DNA of 36,872 nucleotides from Mageeibacillus sp. UBA1243 (GCA_002308595.1 DBWH01000052.1:9123-45994), one strand, 5' to 3'; positions 1 through 8,446 are shown, numbered from the stretch's first letter. A program made the numbers and translations. Notes: generated by a model from the sequence alone, not told the origin.

Positions 1-1221
1 TTTGATAAACGGACCGTCGTCATCCTTGCGCTGACGTTTTTCATCACGCTTTCCGTCTTACTCGGAATTGCCTGCGGGATGCTTTTCGGCGAGCTGCACC
101 GCATTCAGACCCAGCGCAACATGCCTTCGAAATCCATCACGATTGAGGAGAAAAGCATTGCCGACATCATCAACTACATCGAGGCGCTGAAGGACTCGGC
201 AAGCGTAATCGAGCGCGGCGAGGACTACAAAGCCAACGTCATCAACGCGTACCTTGCCGGCACGGGCGACCCCTATGCGCACTACTACACCCCCGAGGAG
301 TGGAAGGAAGAGACCGCTGAGGACCAGGGCAACAGCTATGGCATTGGCGTCATCGTCGGCTGGACCGGCAACGGCATCGTCATCTCCCGCGTCATGAGCG
401 ACTCACCGGCGGCCAGAGCGGGCATCAAGATTGGCGATATTATGACAGGCGTCAACGGAACAGATTTTGACGGGTTGACCTACGACGAAGCGCTCGCAAT
501 CTGCCGCGGCAAAAAGGGCGACGAAAGAAATTTTGTCATCGACCGCCAAGGCGAAACAATCAACATCTCCGTCATCTGCGACGACTACACGGTCGACAGC
601 GTTTTTGCATCCGTCAAGGAGTACAACGGCACCAAAATCGGTGTCATCGAAATAACCCAGTTCATCTACCCCACCCCCAACGAGATCAGGGAAGCGGTCA
701 ACTACTGCATGAGCGAGAACTGCACGGGCATCATTTTTGACATGCGCGGAAACCCCGGCGGCCTGCTCGATTCCGTCTGCGGCTCGCTTGACGTCCTTCT
801 CCCCGAAGGCCCCGTCATCCGCATCACCACCAAGGGCAGCACCGAAGAGCAAATCCAAACCTCCGACGCTGCCTACATCACCGACCTCCCCTTCGTCATC
901 CTTGCCGATCAGCACACGGCAAGCGCCGGCGAGCTCTTCACAGCCTGCATTCGCGACTTTGAACGCGCCAAGATCATTGGCGTCACCACATACGGCAAGG
1001 GCTGCGGTCAGACCCCCTACGCTCTCATCGACGGCGGCTACGTCAAGTTCACCACCTTCTACTACGCGCCCCCCGTCTCCGACAACTACGACGGCATCGG
1101 CATCATCCCCGACATCGAGGTCCAGCTCCCCGAGGAATACCGCAACGTCAACCTCGCCCTTGTCCCCGAGGACCAAGACACGCAAATGATCGCTGCGCTC
1201 GACTTCCTCACGCAGAACTAA
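1..1221 (+). CDS. S41 family C-terminal processing peptidase (5' end outside window)
   Basis: The frame is open from the first base of the window, so the true start lies upstream. An internal ATG at 79 would cut off a hydrophobic stretch coded by bases 13-78 (TVVILALTFFITLS and on), which is the likely N-terminal membrane anchor. After it come a helical region, a PDZ domain (about 110-195 in window-frame residues; YGIGVIVG, SPAARAGIKIGD) and the S41 peptidase domain. Catalytic motifs are visible: TASAGELF carries the nucleophile serine (codon 922-924), and TYGKGCGQ carries the general-base lysine. GNPGGLL is also typical. Proteins of this family cut C-terminal tails of extracytoplasmic substrates; the substrate here is unknown. 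Third codon positions are unusually C-rich compared with the next gene. A strong terminator follows the stop codon. Confidence 0.93.
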   Translation, partial: FDKRTVVILALTFFITLSVLLGIACGMLFGELHRIQTQRNMPSKSITIEEKSIADIINYIEALKDSASVIERGEDYKANVINAYLAGTGDPYAHYYTPEEWKEETAEDQGNSYGIGVIVGWTGNGIVISRVMSDSPAARAGIKIGDIMTGVNGTDFDGLTYDEALAICRGKKGDERNFVIDRQGETINISVICDDYTVDSVFASVKEYNGTKIGVIEITQFIYPTPNEIREAVNYCMSENCTGIIFDMRGNPGGLLDSVCGSLDVLLPEGPVIRITTKGSTEEQIQTSDAAYITDLPFVILADQHTASAGELFTACIRDFERAKIIGVTTYGKGCGQTPYALIDGGYVKFTTFYYAPPVSDNYDGIGIIPDIEVQLPEEYRNVNLALVPEDQDTQMIAALDFLTQN

Positions 1222-1245
1222 CCAATGCTCCAAGCTGCACCCCCC

Positions 1246-1276
1246 GCGGCCGGCGTCCCTGCCGGCCGCTTTTTTT
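1246..1276 (+). terminator. Rho-independent terminator of the S41 peptidase gene
   Basis: A perfect 9-bp stem, GCGGCCGGC (1246-1254) and GCCGGCCGC (1261-1269), closes a 6-base loop and is followed by seven Ts (1270-1276). It lies 25 bp after the stop codon. The structure is canonical, so the ComEA gene downstream needs its own promoter. Confidence 0.93.
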
Positions 1277-1335
1277 GCCGCCTGCACTTTTTTTGAAAAT
1301 CTCTCGATTTTTTCGAATTATTTTATTTCCGACCA

Positions 1336-1364
1336 TTGACGGATTATTGAAAATATTGTTCAAT
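1336..1364 (+). promoter_or_regulatory. Possible sigma-A promoter of the ComEA-like gene
   Basis: TTGACG (1336-1341), a 17-bp spacer and TTCAAT (1359-1364) lie about 50 bp before the chosen start. The -35 is good and the -10 weak (4 of 6). The preceding terminator makes a promoter in this gap necessary, but this one is only a fair match. Confidence 0.4.
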
Positions 1365-1416
1365 TAGAACGCTACGAAGTGTCTTTGGGAATACAGTGCG
1401 GGGAGATCGTTTTACA

Positions 1417-2088
1417 GTGAAAATTCGCTTTTTCGGGAGGATTATCATAATTCCTCCTTGGCTTAAGTACACCTTCATTGGCGTTGTCTTCGTTGCGCTT
1501 TCGGTTACGGGTTTTCTCATTACGAAGCAGGCGAAGTCGGGTGTTGTCAGTAAGAGCGCTGATTCGGAGCAGAACGGGCCTGTGGTGAGGGAGACCTTTA
1601 CGCAGTCGCCTGTGCCTGTGCCGACTGAGACTCCGGAGCCTTTGATGATAACGGTATATATTGTCGGTGCGATTGAAAAGTCAGATGTTTACGACATTCC
1701 TGCGGGAAGTATTTTGAATGATCTGGTGCGGATTGCCGGCGGGTTTTCGGAGGATGCGGACAGGGAGGCGATAAATCTCGCGTCTGAGCTTTCGAATGGT
1801 ATGATGGTCCGGATTCCGTTTATTGGCGATAAGGACAAGCGTTGGATTATGGATGAAGGTACTGGGGGTTCATCGCAGAGTATTGCTAATGGCGGACTTG
1901 TGAACATTAATACGGCGGGGGTCGCGGAGCTTTGCACGCTGCCCGGGGTCGGCGAGAGTACGGCGCTTAAGATCATCAGCTACAGGACCGAGAACGGGGC
2001 TTTTTCCGACATTACGGATATTATGAAGGTTGGGGGGATAAAGAGCGCCAGGTTTAACGAGATTAAGGGGTATATTACTGTAGGTTGA
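1417..2088 (+). CDS. ComEA-like competence DNA receptor (SLBB + helix-hairpin-helix)
   Basis: The protein has about 223 residues. It has a short cytoplasmic N-terminus, one membrane segment (about residues 13-38), a proline/threonine-rich spacer (PVPVPTETPEPL), a SLBB domain (ITVYIVGAI to MMVRIP) and a C-terminal helix-hairpin-helix pair (VNINTAGVAELCTLPGVGE). This is the ComEA architecture: a membrane-tethered protein that binds incoming double-stranded DNA during natural transformation. I chose GTG at 1417 because GGGGAG (1400-1405) lies 11 bases before it; GTG at 1396 in the same frame has no such site. comEC is not next to it and the gene looks monocistronic, converging on the radical-SAM gene. 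A general HhH surface protein cannot be excluded. Confidence 0.85.
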   Translation: MKIRFFGRIIIIPPWLKYTFIGVVFVALSVTGFLITKQAKSGVVSKSADSEQNGPVVRETFTQSPVPVPTETPEPLMITVYIVGAIEKSDVYDIPAGSILNDLVRIAGGFSEDADREAINLASELSNGMMVRIPFIGDKDKRWIMDEGTGGSSQSIANGGLVNINTAGVAELCTLPGVGESTALKIISYRTENGAFSDITDIMKVGGIKSARFNEIKGYITVG

Positions 2089-2119
2089 TTTGGCGGCCGG
2101 GTTTGGTTGCTTTGGGGTT

Positions 2120-3322
2120 TTATCTCAGGCTTTTAAACTCAAGCTCAAGTATCACTTCGGTTATTTCTCTTGAAGTCTCTTTTCCTGTCGGTTCGGAGAG
2201 TGTGCATACGTCGGCGCGGATGACTTTTGCGAGGCGGTTTGCATACCTTTCGGTCGGGACGCTCACTGTTTTTACGTTTGACAGTTTTCCCGCCCGTTTC
2301 CTGAAGACATCTTCCGTAGCAATCCCCTGCGGGAGGACGTTTACTCTTGCAAAGCCGAATTCTTCTTTAAGGCTTTTTGCGTTCGCGCGGTTCTGCCCGA
2401 GCGCATCGGAAAAGTATATAGGATCCGTCAGGATTGTCAGAGCTGAGAGCGGCCTGCCGCTTTTGTCTGTGACTTCTTTAAGCGAGTCCTTCATGGCGCA
2501 GGCCGCGTCATATGACCTCACAAGCTGGCCGAAAGCTTCGTGGTAGGGGCCGCCCCTAACTTCGCTTTCGCTTCCGTCTCTTGTGATTGAGTCTGTGGAC
2601 TGAAGGCCTATTCTTGCGACCGAAATACCGTTTTCGTCATAAATCTCGCAAAGCTTTGAACAGAGTCTGACTGCGGCTTCGGTTGACATTGGCGTGTATG
2701 TGCCCGCCTCAAAATCTCTGCAGAGCTTTGTGTTTTTGACAACTATTGTCGGGTAGATTCTTACAAAGTCTGGGCCGAGTTTTGCGATTTCGCGCGCGGT
2801 GCGGATATCGCTCTCCTCTGTCGCGCCCGGAAGACCCGTCATGGTCTGAAGGCCGAGCACGAAGCCGTTTTCTTTGAGAAGTTTTGACGCGGCTTTGGTG
2901 TCGTTTGCGGTGTGCCCTCTTTCGGACATCGCCAATACGTTTTCGTCCATCGATTGGGCGCCGAGCTCGACAATCTTAACCGAGTACTTTTTGAGCCTTT
3001 CGACGGTTTCATTGTCGATTGCATCCGGCCTTGTCGATATGCGTATGACGTCAACAAACCCGCCGTTTTTCTTGAGGAACGGCGCGGCGGCTTTGAGGTA
3101 ATGCTCCTGGTCCTCAGGTTTGATTGCCGTGAAACTGCCTCCGAAGAACGCGATTTCGACCTCGTCATACCTTGGCGCTTCTTCTTTGAAGCCCTCGATT
3201 TTGGACGCAATCTCGCTTTCTCCGGGTAGAGTTTTGCTCCCGCTTATTATCTTCTGATTGCAAAAGCAGCAATCGTGAGGGCACCCCGCGTGAGGCACGA
3301 AAACCGGTATAACTAAAATCAT
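2120..3322 (-). CDS. Radical SAM protein, Elp3-like
   Basis: This 400-residue protein opens with a typical radical-SAM cluster motif, GCPHDCCFC (C14, C18 and C21 in CX3CX2C spacing), followed by EIAFFGGSFTA and RISTRPDAID, which match the Elp3-like radical-SAM domain. It lacks the C-terminal GNAT domain of true Elp3 histone/tRNA acetyltransferase. Related genes are common beside rnc in Clostridia; here rnc lies just upstream on the same strand, separated by the ThuA gene. The substrate is unknown; a tRNA-related role is only an inference from the family. The start at 3322 matches the expected N-terminus just before the cluster motif, but its Shine-Dalgarno is poor. The gene converges on the ComEA-like gene with a gap of 31 bp. 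Confidence 0.85.
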   Translation of the reverse strand: MILVIPVFVPHAGCPHDCCFCNQKIISGSKTLPGESEIASKIEGFKEEAPRYDEVEIAFFGGSFTAIKPEDQEHYLKAAAPFLKKNGGFVDVIRISTRPDAIDNETVERLKKYSVKIVELGAQSMDENVLAMSERGHTANDTKAASKLLKENGFVLGLQTMTGLPGATEESDIRTAREIAKLGPDFVRIYPTIVVKNTKLCRDFEAGTYTPMSTEAAVRLCSKLCEIYDENGISVARIGLQSTDSITRDGSESEVRGGPYHEAFGQLVRSYDAACAMKDSLKEVTDKSGRPLSALTILTDPIYFSDALGQNRANAKSLKEEFGFARVNVLPQGIATEDVFRKRAGKLSNVKTVSVPTERYANRLAKVIRADVCTLSEPTGKETSREITEVILELEFKSLR

Positions 3323-3340
3323 TTCTGCGAATTTGGGAAG

Positions 3341-3371
3341 CAGGGCGCCCGGGCTCCTGCCGGGCGCCCTG
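3341..3371 (-). other. GC-rich intercistronic hairpin
   Basis: An 11-bp perfect inverted repeat, CAGGGCGCCCG (3341-3351) and CGGGCGCCCTG (3361-3371), with a 9-base loop lies between the ThuA gene and the radical-SAM gene. There is no U-tract on either strand, so it is not a canonical terminator. It could stabilise or attenuate mRNA. A related GC-rich hairpin sits before rimO (8417-8441). Confidence 0.6.
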
Positions 3372-3439
3372 CGCCGTCAATCAAACTGATATATGTCTTT
3401 CGGCAACTCTTCCGCGTTTATCCACGCGTCATCTCTGCG

Positions 3440-4165
3440 TCATTCCTGTCTGAGCTTCTCGGGGGACTCGCACCAGGGTGAGTCGAGGGAGTCTCTTGTG
3501 TTGCAGGGAGCCGCCCATCTGACTGCGTTCTTGAGGATAGTTTGAATGTTCGGGTTGTAATACGTGGGATGTTCTTCGTGGCCGGGCTGGAAGTAGAAGA
3601 TCTTGCCGTAGCCTCTTCTGAACGTGCAGCCGCTGCGGAAAACCTCTCCGCCTTTGAACCAGCCGAGGAAAATGATATCTTCCGGAATCGGTATGTCAAA
3701 GTACTCGCCGTACATTTCTTCATGTTCGAGTTCAAAGTACGGGCCGATGCCCTTGGCGATAGGATGTGAGGGGTTCACGTTCCAGACTCTCTCGCGGTCG
3801 TTGTCGCGCCATCTCAAACCGCACGAAGTGCCCATGAGCATTGTGAACGGCTTGCTGAGGTGCGCCGAGTGAAGAGCTATGAATCCCATTCCCTTGAGCA
3901 CGCGCTCCTTGACTTTAGCGGCAACTTCATCGGGGATCTCGTGGTGCTTAACGTGCGCCCACCAGATAAGGACGTCGGTTGAATTCAGTATTTCATCGGA
4001 GAGACCGAATTCCGGGTCGGTCATCGTAACCGTTCTGACCTCGATGTCTTTTTCCTCTGAAAGGAACTTGGCGATTGCTCCGTGGATGCCGTCAGGATAG
4101 ATTTTTCTGACTTCCTGGTTGATTGTCTCATGGAAAAACTCGTTCCAAACCGTAACTCTAAGCAT
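3440..4165 (-). CDS. ThuA-like domain protein (trehalose utilisation family)
   Basis: This 241-residue soluble protein matches the ThuA-like fold, a class I glutamine-amidotransferase-like domain seen in sugar-utilisation genes. Visible family features are VTVWNEFFHE at the N-terminus, DVLIWWAHVKHHEIPDEV, GMGFIALHSAHLSKPF and the C-terminal QPGHEEHPTYYNPNIQ. The biochemical reaction of this family is not firmly known. The start ATG at 4165 has a strong Shine-Dalgarno, GAGGAGG, about 6 bases upstream. It lies between rnc and the radical-SAM gene, an unusual place for a sugar gene. The leader contains the small palindrome GGCACAGTGCC (4198-4208), a possible operator. No promoter is clear. Confidence 0.85.
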   Translation of the reverse strand: MLRVTVWNEFFHETINQEVRKIYPDGIHGAIAKFLSEEKDIEVRTVTMTDPEFGLSDEILNSTDVLIWWAHVKHHEIPDEVAAKVKERVLKGMGFIALHSAHLSKPFTMLMGTSCGLRWRDNDRERVWNVNPSHPIAKGIGPYFELEHEEMYGEYFDIPIPEDIIFLGWFKGGEVFRSGCTFRRGYGKIFYFQPGHEEHPTYYNPNIQTILKNAVRWAAPCNTRDSLDSPWCESPEKLRQE

Positions 4166-4279
4166 GTCGAAACCTCCTCATTTTCTCCGCCTGAAACAGG
4201 CACAGTGCCCCTATCGACAAAATGATTCAAAACTCATATTTTGTTCGGAAACCGCCCTAAAACAGCTTCCTTTTTATGC

Positions 4280-4304
4280 AAAAACCCGTTTTTATCAGGT
4301 TTTT
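4280..4304 (-). terminator. Possible terminator at the end of rnc
   Basis: On the minus strand AAAAACC and GGTTTTT form a 7-bp stem around an 11-base loop that contains the rnc stop codon. The 3' arm itself supplies the U-run. It overlaps the end of the gene, which is unusual, and the stem is A/U rich, so termination may be partial. Confidence 0.4.
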
Positions 4305-5005
4305 TCTTTCAGCATTTCGATAAAGGCGCCTGCCGCGGCCTGTTCGGCCTCTTTCTTGCTGCCGCCCTTTCCGGTGGCAAAGAAGGTATCGCCAAGCTTT
4401 TCGGAAGTCACCTTGGCGGTATAGACGCGCAGATGGTCAGGGCCGTCCTCGCCGATGATTTCGTAGCATGCCCTGTCGCCTTTTTCGGCAAGGAGCTCCT
4501 GCAGACTCGATTTGTAGTCATGCACGATGATATCGCTGCTTCTTTCCGAAATCAGCTTTATAAAGAAAGGAAGCATGACCCGTTTTGCGGCCTCGTATCC
4601 CCCGTCAACGAAGACGGCCGCCGCAATACTTTCCATTGCGTCCGCAAGGATCGAAGGCTTCAGTCTGCCTCCCGACTTAAACTCGCCGACACCAAGTTTT
4701 ATCGCGTCGGGAATGCCAAGATTAACCGCAAGCTCCGAAAGAGTCTCCTCGCAAACGACCGAGGCGCGGATTCTTGACATTTTTCCCTCAGGCAGTTCCG
4801 GAAAACGCTCGTAAAGGTAGGATGCGACAATCAGTCCCACAACGGCATCGCCTACAAATTCGAGTCTTTCGTTGCTGCGGAGATGCGCATTGGCGGTATA
4901 CTTTTCGTGAGCATAGGACGTGTGTCTGAGAGCGTTTTTCAGCAATCCGATGTCTTTAAATATATATCCAAGTTTCTCTTGGAGCTCTTCTGCTCTAAAA
5001 GACAT
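4295..5005 (-). CDS. rnc: Ribonuclease III
   Basis: RNase III cuts double-stranded RNA, including the rRNA precursor. This 236-residue protein has the normal length. The signature NERLEFVGDAVVG (about 45-57) carries the conserved acidic residues, followed by PEGKMSRIRASVV and the second acidic site in DAMESIAAAVFVDGG. The C-terminal double-stranded-RNA-binding domain ends in GKGGSKKEAEQAAAGAF. It is the last gene of the plsX-acpP-rnc cluster, the usual arrangement in Firmicutes, starting 9 bases after the acpP stop codon. No Shine-Dalgarno is visible in that gap (only A/U-rich sequence), so translation may depend on coupling to acpP. The start at 5005 fits the family N-terminus. Confidence 0.97.
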   Translation of the reverse strand: MSFRAEELQEKLGYIFKDIGLLKNALRHTSYAHEKYTANAHLRSNERLEFVGDAVVGLIVASYLYERFPELPEGKMSRIRASVVCEETLSELAVNLGIPDAIKLGVGEFKSGGRLKPSILADAMESIAAAVFVDGGYEAAKRVMLPFFIKLISERSSDIIVHDYKSSLQELLAEKGDRACYEIIGEDGPDHLRVYTAKVTSEKLGDTFFATGKGGSKKEAEQAAAGAFIEMLKEKT

Positions 5006-5014
5006 TTTTAAAGA

Positions 5015-5248
5015 TTAATCGTTGCTCTTGTGGGCCTCGACATAGCTGACAATATCGCTGACTGTGTTGATTTTCTCAGCATCCTCGTCAGGAATCTCAA
5101 TGCCGAACTTCTCTTCAAGAGCCATAACCAGCTCAACAACGTCAAGCGAATCAGCTCCGAGGTCGTCAATGATCGAAGTCTCGGGGGTGATCTTCTCGGG
5201 TTCAGCGGAAAGCTGATCTGCTATAATTGCTTTTATCTGTTCAAACAT
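5015..5248 (-). CDS. acpP: Acyl carrier protein
   Basis: This small acidic protein of 77 residues carries growing fatty acyl chains on a phosphopantetheine arm. The attachment serine is S34 in [10 protein letters not shown]. The sequence [19 protein letters not shown] is close to the family consensus. The start ATG at 5248 has a good Shine-Dalgarno, GGAGGAA. It lies between plsX and rnc, as in many Firmicutes, 19 bp after plsX, so the three are probably co-transcribed. The fab genes that often accompany it are not in the window. Confidence 0.98.
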   Translation of the reverse strand: MFEQIKAIIADQLSAEPEKITPETSIIDDLGADSLDVVELVMALEEKFGIEIPDEDAEKINTVSDIVSYVEAHKSND

Positions 5249-5267
5249 CTTTGTTTCCTCCGTTTAA

Positions 5268-6272
5268 TCAATCAGAAGTCTGAAACGTCGCCATTTCCAC
5301 CTTCAGTTGATCTATCATTTTAGCTTCGGCAATCTTTTTTGCCTTCAAAAGTACAAATTTAATGGTTCTCGCCTTGGAACTTCCGTGGCTCTTAATGAGA
5401 AGTCCGTCAACGCCAAGGAGCGGAGCACCGCCAAGAACATCCGTGTCAAGCTTTCTCTTAAGCCCCATCAGTCTCTTTCTCATGAAAAGCGCACCGAGTT
5501 TCGACATTGTCGTCCCTCTCATAACGCTCTTAATCTCACCGAAGAAAAAGTCCGAAGAGCCCTCGATAAGCTTCAGCATAACGTTGCCGGTAAACCCGTC
5601 AGTCACGAGCACGTCGGTGATGTCGTTGAAAAAGTCTCTCGTCTCGACATTGCCAATGTAATTGAGCGACGTCTGCTTGAGAAGCGCATTGGCTTCTTTC
5701 ACGTCAACGCTTCCTTTTTTCTCCTCAACACCGATGTTAACAAGCCCTACCCTCGGATTTTCAATTCCGTCCGCAGCCTTCACATAGGCACTGCCAAGGT
5801 AAGCAAACTGAACGTAGTTTATCGGTTTGATATTTGTATTAAATCCGGAATCCAGGAGAAGCACGTGCCCCCTCTTGGTGGGAACGGCGCTTGCAACCGC
5901 AGGCCTGTCCACGCCCGGAAGTTTCTTCAAAATCATGACTGCACCGGCAAGAAGAGCGCCGCTGTTTCCGGCAGACACAAAGCAGTCGACCTGTTTGTCG
6001 CGCAGAAGCTCAAAGCCGACCACCATCGACGAATCCTTCTTCTGCTTAACCGCCCTTGTCGGCACGTCGTCATTGTCAATTATCTCAGTTGTATGTCTGA
6101 TGGATATGCGATTCCCGTCATACCCCTCTTTTTCGAGCACGTCCTTAATTGCTTTTTCGTCGCCAATAAGAAGCACGTCAAAGCCTTCTGCTTCGCGTAC
6201 GGCAAGAATTGCACCTTTAACTATTTCAACCGGAGCTTCATCTCCGCCCATGGCGTCAAGAGCAATGATCAT
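5268..6272 (-). CDS. plsX: Phosphate acyltransferase PlsX
   Basis: PlsX converts acyl-ACP to acyl-phosphate for the first step of phospholipid synthesis. This protein has 334 residues, normal for the family. It opens with MIIALDAMGGDEAPVEIVKG, a hallmark N-terminus, and has SAGNSGALLAGA and DGFTGNVMLKLIEG typical of PlsX. The start at 6272 has AGGAGAT at a suitable distance. It heads plsX-acpP-rnc and follows pgsA by 24 bp, so phospholipid and fatty-acid functions are together. No FapR gene lies next to it and I see no FapR operator. Confidence 0.97.
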   Translation of the reverse strand: MIIALDAMGGDEAPVEIVKGAILAVREAEGFDVLLIGDEKAIKDVLEKEGYDGNRISIRHTTEIIDNDDVPTRAVKQKKDSSMVVGFELLRDKQVDCFVSAGNSGALLAGAVMILKKLPGVDRPAVASAVPTKRGHVLLLDSGFNTNIKPINYVQFAYLGSAYVKAADGIENPRVGLVNIGVEEKKGSVDVKEANALLKQTSLNYIGNVETRDFFNDITDVLVTDGFTGNVMLKLIEGSSDFFFGEIKSVMRGTTMSKLGALFMRKRLMGLKRKLDTDVLGGAPLLGVDGLLIKSHGSSKARTIKFVLLKAKKIAEAKMIDQLKVEMATFQTSD

Positions 6273-6296
6273 AAAAATCTCCTGTGTGCCTCAAGT

Positions 6297-6878
6297 TTAC
6301 TTGAAAACTTCAGCATTCTTAACGAAGTACTCAATTCCGGAAACAATCGTCATTACAACTGCAAGGCACATCACAACATGACCTGCAATTGTGATCCAAT
6401 AATTGAGCGGGGACCAGATAAGTCCCAGAACCTTTGCCGAAAGAAGAGTCGTAAGCGATGTTGTCTGAAGAGTGGTCTTGATCTTTCCGAGTTTTCCCGC
6501 GGCAATAACTTTTCCTTTTACGGCCGCAATCTGTCTGAGACCCGAAACCGCAAACTCACGGATGAGTATAATCATCGAAGGCCAAACGTAGAACGGCCAT
6601 TCTGCGCAGAAGCAAAGTAGCGCCGCCGTAACGAGCAGCTTATCGGCAATCGGATCAAGGAACTTGCCAAGGTCCGTCACCTCGTTGCGTTTTCTTGCAA
6701 GCTTGCCGTCCCAGATATCTGTCAGCTCAGCCACAACGAAAAACACGAGGGCAGCTATGATTCTGACATAATGAAGCCACGTCGGGAACGTTTCCTGATA
6801 CGGAAGCGGGAACGCAGCGATCATAAAAAACGGTATCAAGAATATTCTTGAAAGCGTCAACTTATTAGAAAGAGTCAA
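6297..6878 (-). CDS. pgsA: CDP-diacylglycerol-glycerol-3-phosphate 3-phosphatidyltransferase
   Basis: This 193-residue membrane enzyme makes phosphatidylglycerol phosphate from CDP-diacylglycerol. The CDP-alcohol phosphotransferase motif is complete (D-x2-DG-x2-AR-x8-G-x3-D-x3-D): LTDIWDGKLARKR followed by GKFLDPIADK. Several hydrophobic helices follow. The start is TTG at 6878, supported by the family N-terminus MTLSNKLTLSRIFLIPFF and by the G-rich site GGGGGTG upstream. The 11-base sequence CAAAAAGACAC (read on the + strand) occurs twice in the leader, at 6876-6886 and 6917-6927, the first copy covering the start codon. The gene sits between rimO and plsX, in line with Firmicutes order. Confidence 0.95.
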   Translation of the reverse strand: MTLSNKLTLSRIFLIPFFMIAAFPLPYQETFPTWLHYVRIIAALVFFVVAELTDIWDGKLARKRNEVTDLGKFLDPIADKLLVTAALLCFCAEWPFYVWPSMIILIREFAVSGLRQIAAVKGKVIAAGKLGKIKTTLQTTSLTTLLSAKVLGLIWSPLNYWITIAGHVVMCLAVVMTIVSGIEYFVKNAEVFK

Positions 6879-6959
6879 AAAGACACCCCCTTTTTTGTCT
6901 GCAAACAGCGTGCCTCCAAAAAGACACAGCTTGTAATATAAAACAAATCTGTGCTTATG

Positions 6960-8405
6960 TCAATCGGAATCGGCACATTCCTCACCCGTCACATCGTATT
7001 CCTCGGCAAGAAGCACCTTCACATTTAACACATCGCCAATGGAATGTTCATCTTTCGCGACGAAATAGACATTTCCGTCCTCTTCCGGAGCCTCCATACA
7101 CGACCTTCCGACATAGAAGATTCCGTCGTCCGAAACCGAGTCGATTATCACCGGAAACACCTTTCCGACCCTGCTGTTGTTAAACTCGCGCGACACGTTC
7201 TGCTGCACTGCCATGAGCTCCTTGAAGCGTCTTTTCTTTGTCGCCGCATGAACCTGGTTTTTCATTTTGGCGGCAGGAGTTCCGTCCTCTCTTGAATACA
7301 TGAACACGCCGACGCGCTCAAGTTTTGCTTCCTTCAGGAACTCCAGAAGTTCCCTGTGCTCGTCCTCAGTCTCTCCCGGAAAACCCGTAATAAGAGACGT
7401 TCTTATAACGCATCCCGGTATCCTTCTTCTCAGTTCCTTTATAACGTCCCTATAGAGCTTTCCGTTCCCGCGCCTGTTCATGCGTTTGAGAACTCCGTCG
7501 CTTATGTGCTGGAGCGGTATGTCAAAATACGGTACAACCTTGCTGCACCCGCTTATCGCATCCAGAATCTCTTCCGTTATCTCGTCGGGGTAAAGGTACA
7601 GAATCCTGATGAACCTGATGCCTTCGATTTTGTCAAGCTCCGCCAAAAGGTCCGGAAGGAGCGGTCTTCCCGAAATATCCGTTCCGTACATGGTCGTGTC
7701 CTGCGCCACGACCACAATCTCTTTAACGCCCTGACCGGCAAGTCTCTTTGCCTCATCAACAAGCTTTTCGACCGGCCTGCTCCTGTAAACGCCTCTAATC
7801 GCCGGAATCGCGCAGTACGTGCACCTGTTCGAGCACCCCTCGGCAATCTTAAGATACGCATAGCTCTTCGGCGTCGTAAGCACCCTCTCCCCGTCAAGGT
7901 AGGAAAGGTCCGTGACCTCGCTGTCATCGTAGTAACAAAGCGTTCTGCTGTTTTCTGCGGCTTTTCTGTTCTCCGGATTGTCGCTCTTCACAACTTTGCC
8001 CTTCGTCTCAATGCTCTTTATCGCCTCGCAGACGTTTGAATAACCGTACGAACCGACAACTGCATCAGCTTCCGGAATGAACTCGGCAATATCCTTGCCG
8101 TATCTCTGGGCAAGGCACCCCGCAACAACAATACCCCTAAGCTTTCCGGTCTTCTTAAGCTCCGCAACCTCAAGGATCGTATTGATAGCCTCCTGTTTGG
8201 AGCTCTCAATAAATCCGCAAGTGTTCACAACGACAATATCCGCGTCTCCGCTGTCGCCCGTCACCTCATAGCCGGCATTTTTGATAAGCCCGAGCATAAT
8301 CTCCGAATCCACCCTGTTTTTTGCGCATCCGAGTGAGATCATCCCGACTTTAAGGGTCTGCTTATTCTTTTCGCCGTTACTGCTTTTTTTGATTTCTTTA
8401 GTCAT
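6960..8405 (-). CDS. rimO: Ribosomal protein S12 methylthiotransferase RimO
   Basis: RimO adds a methylthio group to an aspartate of ribosomal protein S12. This protein has 481 residues. Its N-terminal MTTase domain holds three cysteines for the auxiliary cluster (C27 in LGCAKNR, C63 in NTCGFIE, C97 in AGCLAQ). The radical-SAM motif is EGCSNRCTYCAIP (C191, C195, C198). A TRAM-like domain follows. LGCAKNRVDSE and SNRCTYCAIPAIRG favour RimO over MiaB. About 18 lysine-rich residues precede the normal start; ATG at 8405 lacks a clear Shine-Dalgarno. It lies between recX and pgsA, as expected for this order. Confidence 0.95.
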   Translation of the reverse strand: MTKEIKKSSNGEKNKQTLKVGMISLGCAKNRVDSEIMLGLIKNAGYEVTGDSGDADIVVVNTCGFIESSKQEAINTILEVAELKKTGKLRGIVVAGCLAQRYGKDIAEFIPEADAVVGSYGYSNVCEAIKSIETKGKVVKSDNPENRKAAENSRTLCYYDDSEVTDLSYLDGERVLTTPKSYAYLKIAEGCSNRCTYCAIPAIRGVYRSRPVEKLVDEAKRLAGQGVKEIVVVAQDTTMYGTDISGRPLLPDLLAELDKIEGIRFIRILYLYPDEITEEILDAISGCSKVVPYFDIPLQHISDGVLKRMNRRGNGKLYRDVIKELRRRIPGCVIRTSLITGFPGETEDEHRELLEFLKEAKLERVGVFMYSREDGTPAAKMKNQVHAATKKRRFKELMAVQQNVSREFNNSRVGKVFPVIIDSVSDDGIFYVGRSCMEAPEEDGNVYFVAKDEHSIGDVLNVKVLLAEEYDVTGEECADSD

Positions 8406-8416
8406 AAATCCGGTTC

Positions 8417-8441
8417 GCGCCCGGCATTTTCATCCGGGCGC
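8417..8441 (-). other. Intercistronic hairpin between recX and rimO
   Basis: GCGCCCGG (8417-8424) and CCGGGCGC (8434-8441) form an 8-bp perfect stem with a 9-base loop. No U-tract follows on the minus strand. It lies just before the rimO start and could slow or stabilise the transcript. Confidence 0.5.
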
Positions 8442-8446
8442 ACATT

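Noticed and set aside
403..1287. Long open frame on the minus strand across the S41 peptidase gene
   Set aside because: It is a shadow of the GC-skewed third codon positions; the plus strand carries a complete family match.
3418..3425. TTATCCAC, resembling a DnaA box
   Set aside because: It is a single near-match with no cluster, no AT-rich unwinding region and no dnaA or dnaN nearby.
5307..6620. 437-codon open frame on the plus strand over plsX and pgsA
   Set aside because: It runs through two certain genes on the other strand and has no recognisable domain.
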